Part shown: positions 1 to 6,370 of the stretch, piece by piece
Layout: every line of letters starts with the position of its first letter
Numbering within the stretch: position 1 is the stretch's first letter
Origin: Thiosulfativibrio sp964601165
Lineage (GTDB): Bacteria; Pseudomonadota; Gammaproteobacteria; Thiomicrospirales; Thiomicrospiraceae
Assembly (NCBI GenBank): GCA_964601165.1
Contig: CAZRMK010000069.1
Span: 1 to 10,327, forward strand
Length of the DNA: 10,327 bases
Direction of reading: 5' to 3'
Translations under genes and position numbers: made by a program
The notes under the pieces: model-generated
What the model saw: only the letters and a program-made list of their open reading frames with translations
What the model was told of the DNA's origin: nothing
Databases searched by the model: none

Positions 1-145
1 CAAATGGAATAAAAATAAATTTAAACTTGGTCTTGACAAGTGGGGACACTATAGTTGAATCTAAATTTTTACACACATAATCAGTCATTATGCCCAAGTT
101 CCTGCATAACAGACGCAACATTTCCCATTTTAAATCTTCATTGTG
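1..145. other. Left-edge non-coding stretch downstream of the nuclease gene
   Basis: No gene can be assigned here with confidence. Three weak signals are present. A minus-strand frame opens with ATG at 86-88 and stays open for 29 codons to the edge. It has an AGGAA motif about 10 bases upstream and a 6-bp inverted repeat (TTATGC at 88-93, GCATAA at 104-109) just before it. A plus-strand frame enters from the edge and ends in TGA at 56-58, with a C-terminal reading LGLDKWGHYS. Finally, the minus-strand sequence from 48 downward starts TGTCCCCACTTGTCAAGACC, which resembles the end of an IS3-type element. These readings partly exclude each other. No stem followed by a T tract was found that would terminate the nuclease operon. 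Confidence 0.4.
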
Positions 146-2923
146 TCAACTTGTTTTAGGGATTTGGGTATTAAGTTGCTGTTGCTTTATCTGACCCTTT
201 ACTTCTGGCAAACGTAATGCCAGCTTGCACCCAGCATAGGCAAGATCTTTTTCATCTGCATACAACATTGCTGCTTCACCTTTTTGCACCGCAATCGCTA
301 TAGCTTCTACTTCTTTTTTAAGCTGGGATAAAAAATCTTGCCACTGCCAACCCTTATATTCAAAATTATCTTTTTCTGCTAAATCATCAAACACAACATA
401 GCTTAATCCTTTAGGTTTTTTTTCATGTAACCGCTCGTTATCATCAACAATAACATTTAACTTTACACCGTCATCACTATGCAAAATAGCGTAGCCTAAG
501 CCTGCAACTTTGTGCGATAAACTTTCAACCCCGTAGAGGTAAATTGCCAATTGGGGAGCTGACATTTTTTCAGAATACAAATCTGCTATATTTGCTTTAC
601 CAGTTTTATAATCAAGAATAATTAGCTCACTGCCGACTTGATCGATGCGATCAATTTTAATTTTAAACTGAATCCCTCCTACTTCAATAATTTCTTCCAG
701 TTCAGTGTTAATTACTGTAAAAGCATGGCGTTGTTTTTCAAGCGCCATCCAGTTAAGTAGTAGCTCTAAAATACGTTGTGCTTCTAGGGATAAGTAGAAT
801 TCATCAAAGCGTAATTTTAAAGGTTGCATTGCCGTGGCGATTAAGCTTGTAAGTTGCTCAGTTAAATCTATTTCTGTTTTTGCCAGCAAACCACTAAGAG
901 ATTTAACTTCACTCCAAAACTCTTCTAAAACTTGATGAATTAAATTGCCTAAACTGGTACTTTGCAAGCCCTCTTCTACTGGCTCTATTGTGTACTTAGT
1001 TCCTAAACGATAATCCATAAATGCCATCAAAGGGCAAATATTTTGGGCGGCTAAAATACCCGTTCCTCCCGGTGCTTTAGTATGTAAAGCTATTGCTGGT
1101 GCAAGATGATCTTCTTGCCATTCTAAAGGCAACTTTACTTGCCAAGATAAACTGGCTAAAGATTGGTAAGTTTGAGGGTTCAGCTTTGGTAGTTGTCGAT
1201 TTAATAGCGGGCTGGGCATTAAAGTTTGATCGGCCTTTTGCTTGGCATAACTCCATACCACCTCTTTAGCGGAATATGAAAAACGAGTCATTAAAGTAGT
1301 GGCATATTCCAGCTCTCTTTGAGCATCACAACGGGGCATTGCCATATTATTATGCGGTAAATTTATTGGTAGTTCTGTTTGCAAATTCCCTGTTTTTAAT
1401 TTGCCTGTTTGTAACTCCCCTGCTTGTAATTCTAAAGGTAAAAAGGGATTAGGGCCTGGCATTCTAGGCCAAGCTTGGTCATTTAGACCCATAACCCATA
1501 AAGCATCAAAATTTTGCCCGCTGGCTTCGAGCATTCCTAAGAGTTGAATAGGTTGCACAACACCACTTTGAGGTTGATGAACTTGCTGTGATAAATATTG
1601 TTTGAAGAGAGATAACCAAGCATGAAAGTCTTGTTTTTTTGGCATTAAATGGAAACTTTTAAAGTCTGTTAATTGCACTAAAAAGGTTTTCTTTTGCTGA
1701 AATTCTATACTGTTTAAACCGCTAGCTGCTTGACTTTTTGCCCAATGAAATCTCGCCAACAAACCAACAGATTCACTAACAAATTCTGTTAAGGTATGGG
1801 AAGGTTTTAAATTATTTTTTGCTTGTTGTTGCAAGCAAGATTGCATTTCTTTAGGCAAGAAAAGTTTATCATCAGAATCTAGCAAATTGCTCCATTTAAA
1901 ACTTGCCCACTGGCGTTTTCTTAATTGCACATCAAGAGCATGACGCAACGCAAAACTATCTTGTGTATAGGGCGAAAGTAACCAGCTTGACCAGTCATCA
2001 TAACGCACGCTTTTTGCTGGGTTGGCAAATAACTCTAGTGTTAATAAAGCATTTTGTACAATAGGAAGTTCGGTAAGAGGCTTACCAAGCGAAACATTTA
2101 ACCAGCCTTGTTCTTGAGATAATGCTTGATGACCTAGTTGACAAAGTTGTTCTTCAACCGCCCATTTTACTGCAAATTGAACTTCATTAAGGTTGGGGGC
2201 AACAATACCAATTCTAATTTCTGTTAAAGGTTTTTGTGATTGTAGCAACTCTAATTGAGCCATCACCCACAGAGAAACCTGCTGGGCTTCATCTTGTAAA
2301 TTACTGGCTGCAAAATATTGTTGCTTGCTAGAATTATTAAAAGTTTCTGCCTCTGAAACCAAGCAACCTCTAGCTTCAACTATACTTTGCCAATATTGCA
2401 TAAAAGGTGGTAGATCGTCGAAACCATGCAATATAAATTCGTCGGGCAAACTGCCACAACCTAGTTTTAATTGCTCTAAATATATTTTTTGTAAGCCCGA
2501 CTTATCAGCTAAATTATCTTGCTTTAATATTTGCTGATAAGCAGATTGTAGCTTTATAAACAGCTGAACTTCTTCGGTTAAAAAACATTGTTCTAATTGC
2601 TCTAAAGAGCGATATTCTTGTAACAAATTCCAAGCTTGATCTAGCTGTTTGGCAGTATTAGAGGGGTTTAATAGAGAATAATCAAAAGCTTTATCTAATA
2701 ACTTTTCCCATATTTTTTGGGTTTCAAAACCTGACAATATACGTTTCGGTAAAATGCTTACAGACAAATCTCCCTGCAATAAACTAGCAGTTTGCCACTG
2801 CCCCCACCATTGTGCCAGAGTCATTACCTGCGGAGTTTCGCCGACCCCTCGCTTAAAATTTATGAGTTGTTTTTTAAGCAACTGACTTAATCTGGTGTTG
2901 GCTGTAATGTGTATTTTTTTCAT
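146..2923 (-). CDS. AddB-like PD-(D/E)XK nuclease, probable DNA repair protein
   Basis: This 925-residue protein matches the family annotated 'probable DNA repair protein' (TIGR03623 type), a relative of AddB/RecB that probably processes double-strand DNA ends in the cytoplasm. The N-terminus (TANTRLSQLL, then MTLAQWWGQW) has the inactive-helicase look of this family and no Walker A motif. A family signature, VMGLNDQAWPRMPGPNPFLP, lies at about 477-496. The C-terminal RecB-type nuclease motifs are intact: H663 in GNLIHQ, D758 in KIDRID, and D771/K773 in ILDYKTGK, with the 13-residue D-to-D spacing of RecB. Two oddities stand out: a four-copy pentapeptide insertion at 498-517, and only two candidate Fe-S cysteines (C630, C899). 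It is the last gene of a minus-strand operon, 6 bases after the RDD gene, with no clear Shine-Dalgarno. The UvrD/RecB-type helicase often encoded beside this family is not visible. Family assignment is firm; biochemical activity is inferred. Confidence 0.9.
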   Translation of the reverse strand: MKKIHITANTRLSQLLKKQLINFKRGVGETPQVMTLAQWWGQWQTASLLQGDLSVSILPKRILSGFETQKIWEKLLDKAFDYSLLNPSNTAKQLDQAWNLLQEYRSLEQLEQCFLTEEVQLFIKLQSAYQQILKQDNLADKSGLQKIYLEQLKLGCGSLPDEFILHGFDDLPPFMQYWQSIVEARGCLVSEAETFNNSSKQQYFAASNLQDEAQQVSLWVMAQLELLQSQKPLTEIRIGIVAPNLNEVQFAVKWAVEEQLCQLGHQALSQEQGWLNVSLGKPLTELPIVQNALLTLELFANPAKSVRYDDWSSWLLSPYTQDSFALRHALDVQLRKRQWASFKWSNLLDSDDKLFLPKEMQSCLQQQAKNNLKPSHTLTEFVSESVGLLARFHWAKSQAASGLNSIEFQQKKTFLVQLTDFKSFHLMPKKQDFHAWLSLFKQYLSQQVHQPQSGVVQPIQLLGMLEASGQNFDALWVMGLNDQAWPRMPGPNPFLPLELQAGELQTGKLKTGNLQTELPINLPHNNMAMPRCDAQRELEYATTLMTRFSYSAKEVVWSYAKQKADQTLMPSPLLNRQLPKLNPQTYQSLASLSWQVKLPLEWQEDHLAPAIALHTKAPGGTGILAAQNICPLMAFMDYRLGTKYTIEPVEEGLQSTSLGNLIHQVLEEFWSEVKSLSGLLAKTEIDLTEQLTSLIATAMQPLKLRFDEFYLSLEAQRILELLLNWMALEKQRHAFTVINTELEEIIEVGGIQFKIKIDRIDQVGSELIILDYKTGKANIADLYSEKMSAPQLAIYLYGVESLSHKVAGLGYAILHSDDGVKLNVIVDDNERLHEKKPKGLSYVVFDDLAEKDNFEYKGWQWQDFLSQLKKEVEAIAIAVQKGEAAMLYADEKDLAYAGCKLALRLPEVKGQIKQQQLNTQIPKTS
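1373..1432 (-). repeat. Four tandem 15-bp repeats inside the nuclease gene
   Basis: Four consecutive in-frame 15-bp units occupy 1418-1432, 1403-1417, 1388-1402 and 1373-1387, in coding order. They encode ELQAG, ELQTG, KLKTG and NLQTE. The units have diverged by several bases each. They sit just after the conserved NPFLPL motif, where family members usually continue directly into the next conserved stretch, so this looks like a minisatellite-type expansion in a surface loop. Because the unit is a multiple of three, changes in copy number would keep the reading frame. Confidence 0.9.
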
Positions 2924-2929
2924 ATTCAG

Positions 2930-3421
2930 CTATCTATTAACGACTAAGGCACTAGCTATCAAGTCATGCAAACCTTGCTTTTTACCTGTAAATGCAATCA
3001 TAATAAAACCAATCAACACTAAAGCTCCTGATAGAATTTTAGAAAAATGCCGTACACTGGCTCTCCAAAAATTTAAACGCTCGACCTTTAGTCCTGTTAC
3101 CCGCATTCCTAATAGTCTTTTGCCAAGGGTTGCTTGCATGGGTGATATTTCAGATAACACATAATACAGCCAAATAATAACCACTCCAGTCCCTTGTACT
3201 ATAAGATCAAATCTAACTAAGGTTTGAGGATCGCTCACATCAACCCCTTGCATAGCAAAAACTAGCCCTGCTACAAAAGCAAATAATATAATTAAAACTA
3301 TGAATATAATATAGTCGATCATAAATGCAATTAAACGCTTCCAAAACCCACCATAAGTAACTTCTATTTGAGTAGACTTTTCATTGTTAATTTCATCTTG
3401 CGTTGTTTCTGGTTGGGACAT
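2930..3421 (-). CDS. RDD-family membrane protein
   Basis: This 163-residue inner-membrane protein carries the RDD-domain signature. A polar N-terminal tail (1-25) is followed by GFWKRLIAFMIDY with R29 and D36 at the start of the first membrane segment (about 30-57). A second segment covers about 72-90, then comes the loop motif QATLGKRLLGMRV (96-108), a third hydrophobic segment at about 129-145, and the closing KQGLHDL with D153. The length is typical for a single-domain member. The role of most RDD proteins is unknown; a few are implicated in ion transport, so no substrate is claimed. Translation is well supported: AGGAGGAAC lies just before the ATG and overlaps the TAG stop of the upstream metallopeptidase gene, which suggests translational coupling. 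It is the middle gene of the minus-strand operon. Confidence 0.88.
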   Translation of the reverse strand: MSQPETTQDEINNEKSTQIEVTYGGFWKRLIAFMIDYIIFIVLIILFAFVAGLVFAMQGVDVSDPQTLVRFDLIVQGTGVVIIWLYYVLSEISPMQATLGKRLLGMRVTGLKVERLNFWRASVRHFSKILSGALVLIGFIMIAFTGKKQGLHDLIASALVVNR

Positions 3422-3432
3422 TTTTGTTCCTC

Positions 3433-4143
3433 CTAAAAAGACATAATCTTAAAACCATGTTGTTTTAACCAAGTTTTATGTTGTTTGAAGAGAGGGCAAT
3501 AACTTGCTACTTCCTCCCAAAATTGTTTGGAATGGTTGGGGTGAATTAAATGACAAAGCTCATGAATAATTACATAGTCAATCACGGCTGTAGGCATCAT
3601 TATCAGTCGCCAATTAAACTGTAGTCTACCATCTGCATAACAACTACCCCAACGGGATTTATAATCTTTAACTTTTATGCCAGCCAATTGTTCTGCTACG
3701 CCAACTTTTAGGGCATAAAAAGGTACTTTTTCATGCAAATAAGCGGTAATTTCGCTTACCAGCCATTTTGAAACGGCTTTTTTAACTAGAAGAGGTGATT
3801 TGAGGGTATTTTTATTTACCATCAAGCTTTGAGAATCTTGCTTAAAATAAAGTTCTGATTCGGCATCATCAAGATATTGTAATTTTAACTCTTGACCAAA
3901 CCAATTCACTAAGGTCAAAAAACCAGAATCTTCTGGTAACTCTGGTAAAGAAGATCTTTGCTTAGTAATTGTTAATTCTATCCAATTATATTCTTGGCTA
4001 ATAAATCGAGTTATTTTTTTATCTGAATAGCTTTGCGGCACTAACAAACGATTAAAATCATGAGTGATTTTTAATGCCACCGAGTACTTACGTCTAGTAC
4101 GTTTTACATTTAAAACCTGTTCGTTTGCTAACAAAAAATGCAT
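3433..4143 (-). CDS. YgjP-like (DUF45/M48-type) zinc metallopeptidase
   Basis: This 236-residue protein belongs to the YgjP-like/DUF45 metallopeptidase family, often labelled 'M48 family' or SprT-like in automatic annotation. It starts with a basic stretch (KRTRRKYSVALKI, 14-26) typical of the family. It carries the hallmark KSRWGSC at about 162-168, then the zinc-binding HELCH at 194-198, and a third ligand, H204, in NHSKQFW. All metal ligands are present and the length is normal, so the protein is probably active. No signal peptide or membrane segment is seen, so it is likely cytoplasmic; its substrates are unknown. It is the first gene of the minus-strand operon. The ATG at 4141-4143 has only a weak purine stretch upstream, and no convincing promoter was found in the 39-bp divergent gap, so the promoter may lie within the HIRAN coding region. 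Confidence 0.9.
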   Translation of the reverse strand: MHFLLANEQVLNVKRTRRKYSVALKITHDFNRLLVPQSYSDKKITRFISQEYNWIELTITKQRSSLPELPEDSGFLTLVNWFGQELKLQYLDDAESELYFKQDSQSLMVNKNTLKSPLLVKKAVSKWLVSEITAYLHEKVPFYALKVGVAEQLAGIKVKDYKSRWGSCYADGRLQFNWRLIMMPTAVIDYVIIHELCHLIHPNHSKQFWEEVASYCPLFKQHKTWLKQHGFKIMSF

Positions 4144-4152
4144 AATAAATTA

Positions 4153-4182
4153 TCTCTAGAGACCTTTGCAAGGATCTGCAAA
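4153..4182. promoter_or_regulatory. Two inverted repeats in the divergent gap between the two operons
   Basis: The 39-bp gap between the two divergent start codons contains a perfect 10-bp palindrome, TCTCTAGAGA (4153-4162). Two bases later comes a 6-bp inverted repeat, TTTGCA (4165-4170) and TGCAAA (4177-4182), with a six-base spacer. The HIRAN Shine-Dalgarno (AAGGA, 4170-4174) lies mostly in that spacer and the ATG follows the second arm directly. The arrangement could be an operator for a regulator acting on both operons, or a small hairpin affecting HIRAN translation. The repeats are seen directly; any regulatory role is inference. The arms are short, so chance cannot be excluded. Confidence 0.35.
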
Positions 4183-4575
4183 ATGATTAAAACCATTCGC
4201 TTCCCGATTAAGGGTACATTTTACCATGATGCCAAGCAAGCTTTGCAATCAGGCAAGCTTTTATCTGACAGCCTGCTTAATTTACAAGCAGATTCTGATA
4301 ATGCCTATGATCCTTATGCCATTCAAGTTTGGATCAAGCATGATTCTTATCTATTGGGTTATGTTCCTAAAACCTTATCTAAAAGCTTACTGTCACATTT
4401 AGCTTATAAACACGATTGTGTATTAACTTCGGTGCAACAGAAAGGTCAATATATTTCTTTAATCGCACAAATAGACATTAACACTTCTGCTTTGCAAGCT
4501 CTAAAAATTTTCTGGATTTCGACTTATATTTGTTGGAGTTATAGGCTAAAATCTTTCATTAAAACTTTTATTTGA
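4183..4575 (+). CDS. Stand-alone HIRAN-domain protein
   Basis: This 130-residue protein consists almost entirely of one HIRAN domain. Visible signatures are FPIKGTFYHDA (7-17), DNAYDPYAIQV (39-49) and LLGYVPK (57-63). In HLTF/Rad5-type proteins the HIRAN domain binds 3' DNA ends and is fused to an SNF2 helicase; here it is separate, but an SNF2 helicase is encoded further along the same operon. The last 25 residues are rich in hydrophobic and aromatic residues (KIFWISTYICWSY) and lie outside the core domain. The start at 4183 is preferred over an in-frame ATG at 4138. It has AAGGA eight bases upstream and the domain begins right after it, whereas the 4138 start overlaps the divergent peptidase start codon and has no ribosome site. 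The stop codon overlaps the ribosome site of the next gene. Confidence 0.85.
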   Translation: MIKTIRFPIKGTFYHDAKQALQSGKLLSDSLLNLQADSDNAYDPYAIQVWIKHDSYLLGYVPKTLSKSLLSHLAYKHDCVLTSVQQKGQYISLIAQIDINTSALQALKIFWISTYICWSYRLKSFIKTFI

Positions 4576-4584
4576 GGCAATTCT

Positions 4585-5472
4585 ATGACTACCGACTTAT
4601 TAACCTGTGCCGAGCAATTGAACAGCTCTCCAGACTTTCAAGTATTGCATCGCCTTAAACCACAGGAGATATTTAACCAACCTTCTGATACTTCTACAGA
4701 AAACACTCATAAAATATGTATTTTAGATACCGAAACCACTGGGTTAGATACCAGTAGTTGCGAAATTATTGAGCTGGGTTATCAAATTTTAGAGTTTGAT
4801 TCTAAGGGTAACTTTTACCGAGTTATTGCAAAACAAAACTTTTTAAATCAACCCAAAAATAGCATTTCTGCCGAAATTACTCAAATAACTGGCTTAACAG
4901 ATGAAGATGTAAAAGGTCATAAAATAGACTGGGAAAGCGTTGCCACAGACATTTCTAGCGTACAACTTATTGTGGCACACAATGCTAGCTTTGATCGCCC
5001 TGTTGTTGAACGTTATCATAAGGTATTTAGCACTAAAGTATGGGGCTGTTCTGTAAGCCAAATTGACTGGCTAAATATTGCAGGTATCGGCTCTCGTAGC
5101 CAAGAATTTTTATGTTGGAAGTTAGGAAAGTTTTTTTATGATGCCCATAGAGCTTTAGACGATGTGCAAGCCTTGACCCAACTGTTATCTGTCGCTATCG
5201 GCAAAGATCAACAACCCGCTTTGGCTTATTTATTGCCTGCTATACGAAAAGGTAAGTCTTTGGTCAAAGCTACTCGCGCACCGTTTGAGCTTAAAGATGC
5301 CTTAAAATCTCGACAATATCGTTGGCAACCTCAGGTTAAAGTTTGGCAAAAAGTGCTTGATGATGCCGATCTGCAAGCTGAACTAGCGTGGCTTATAGAG
5401 AATAATACTCCTAACCCAGATGTAATTAAATTAAAAGCCACCGATACTTTTTCGATTAGAGCACAAGCTTAA
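4585..5472 (+). CDS. DnaQ-like DEDDh 3'-5' exonuclease with C-terminal extension
   Basis: This 295-residue protein is a DEDDh-type 3'-5' exonuclease of the DnaQ/RNase T superfamily. The metal-binding residues are all present: D48 and E50 in ILDTETTGLD, D137 in VAHNASFDRP, and H188/D193 in HRALDD. A lead-in of about 42 residues precedes the fold. After the nuclease core (about 44-205) comes a distinct module at about 232-271 (APFELKDALKSRQYRW, then ending near AELAWL), rich in basic and aromatic residues, which may bind DNA or a partner. The GAGG ribosome site at 4574-4577 overlaps the HIRAN stop codon and lies seven bases before the ATG, indicating translational coupling. It is unlikely to be the replicative proofreading subunit, because of the extra module and the operon context. 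DNA, rather than RNA, as substrate is inference. Confidence 0.88.
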   Translation: MTTDLLTCAEQLNSSPDFQVLHRLKPQEIFNQPSDTSTENTHKICILDTETTGLDTSSCEIIELGYQILEFDSKGNFYRVIAKQNFLNQPKNSISAEITQITGLTDEDVKGHKIDWESVATDISSVQLIVAHNASFDRPVVERYHKVFSTKVWGCSVSQIDWLNIAGIGSRSQEFLCWKLGKFFYDAHRALDDVQALTQLLSVAIGKDQQPALAYLLPAIRKGKSLVKATRAPFELKDALKSRQYRWQPQVKVWQKVLDDADLQAELAWLIENNTPNPDVIKLKATDTFSIRAQA

Positions 5473-5481
5473 ACTCTTAAA

Positions 5482-6333
5482 ATGCCTGATACATTATTTG
5501 AATGCCACTTAGATATTACCGAAAATAATCAAACTGCTATCGATTGGTTAGCGAGCATGCCAGAAACACAAGGCTTATCTAAACAAGTCTTAAAATCTGC
5601 CATGCAAAAGGGAGCGGTTTGGCTGTCCAACCCTAAACAAGATGGCAAACAAAGCACCAAACCACAACGCATAAGGCGTGCTAAACGCTTATTAAAAAAA
5701 GACAGCATTCTATATTTTTATTACAACTCAGATATTTTAAACATTCCAATCACTCCGCCAGAACTAATCGAAGACTGTCATGAATATAGCGTATGGCACA
5801 AGCCAAAAGGTATGTTATCACAGGGCTCTAAATGGGGAGATCACACCACTATTAACCGATGGATAGAACTAAATTACCGCCCAGAAGGACAGAGTAAAAC
5901 CGCAATAATTGTCCATCGTTTAGACAAGGCAACCAATGGATTAATACTCATTGCTCACAGTAAAACCATGGCAAAACAACTTACGCAACTGTTTGAAAAT
6001 CGAAAAATTATCAAAATTTACCAAGCATATGTGGTTGGGGACTTCCCTCAAATACAGCAAAACTATATCATAAACATTGAAGAAAAAACTGCTATTAGCC
6101 ACGCTAAACTTTTAAAATTTGAACCTAAAAAAAATCGTTCTCTAGTAGAAGTGAATATTGAAACTGGTCGTAAACACCAAATACGCATCCATCTCTCTCA
6201 AGCTGGCTACCCTATTATTGGCGACCGCCTTTACAACCCCAGTAAAACACATACAGAAGATTTACAACTCACAGCCGTTCAGATAGAATTGCAGGGCGAC
6301 CGAGCTTTACTACAAAAAACTTTTAAATTATAA
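5482..6333 (+). CDS. RluA-family RNA pseudouridine synthase
   Basis: This 283-residue protein is a pseudouridine synthase of the RluA/RluC/RluD family, which isomerises specific uridines in rRNA or tRNA. The catalytic aspartate is D148 in VHRLDKATNG, where an asparagine replaces the usual serine of HRLDxxTSG. The HKPKGMLSQG stretch (106-115) and TGRKHQIRIHL (228-238) are the other family hallmarks. The N-terminal 80 residues resemble a diverged S4-like RNA-binding region (SKQVLKSAMQKGAVWL) followed by a very basic stretch (62-73). The target uridine cannot be deduced. The gene starts 9 bases after the exonuclease stop, but no good Shine-Dalgarno precedes the ATG, so translation may depend on coupling. 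The family assignment is firm. Why it lies among DNA-repair genes is unclear. Confidence 0.9.
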   Translation: MPDTLFECHLDITENNQTAIDWLASMPETQGLSKQVLKSAMQKGAVWLSNPKQDGKQSTKPQRIRRAKRLLKKDSILYFYYNSDILNIPITPPELIEDCHEYSVWHKPKGMLSQGSKWGDHTTINRWIELNYRPEGQSKTAIIVHRLDKATNGLILIAHSKTMAKQLTQLFENRKIIKIYQAYVVGDFPQIQQNYIINIEEKTAISHAKLLKFEPKKNRSLVEVNIETGRKHQIRIHLSQAGYPIIGDRLYNPSKTHTEDLQLTAVQIELQGDRALLQKTFKL

Positions 6334-6334
6334 C
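6306..6334 (+). promoter_or_regulatory. Candidate sigma-70 promoter for the SNF2 helicase gene
   Basis: TTTACT (6306-6311, four of six consensus bases) and TATAAC (6329-6334, five of six) are separated by 17 bases, at the end of the pseudouridine synthase gene. Transcription would begin around 6341, about 30 bases before the helicase ATG. The 37-bp gap before the helicase is the widest in this operon, which fits an extra internal promoter. In AT-rich DNA such matches also arise by chance. Confidence 0.3.
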
Positions 6335-6370
6335 TAAATCCGAAAATAAAATAATGCGGCTAAAAAAACC

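Noticed and set aside
33..60. TTGACA at 33-38 as the -35 box of a plus-strand promoter
   Set aside because: The TATAGT that follows is only 11 bases away, and the hexamer at proper spacing is TGAATC; no plus-strand gene follows.
88..109. Inverted repeat TTATGC/GCATAA as a terminator of the nuclease operon
   Set aside because: The stem is short, the loop is 10 bases, and no T tract follows on the minus strand.
84..131. A minus-strand peptide MGNVASVMQELGHND that resembles the GMGN region of HisH
   Set aside because: Only 15 residues between stops, with no further HisH motif in any frame; probably chance.
2325..2537. Plus-strand open frame of 70 codons
   Set aside because: It lies antisense within the strongly supported nuclease gene; its translation has no domain-like pattern.
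2895..3164. Plus-strand open frame of 89 codons
   Set aside because: Antisense to the RDD gene and the start of the nuclease gene, both of which have clear family motifs.
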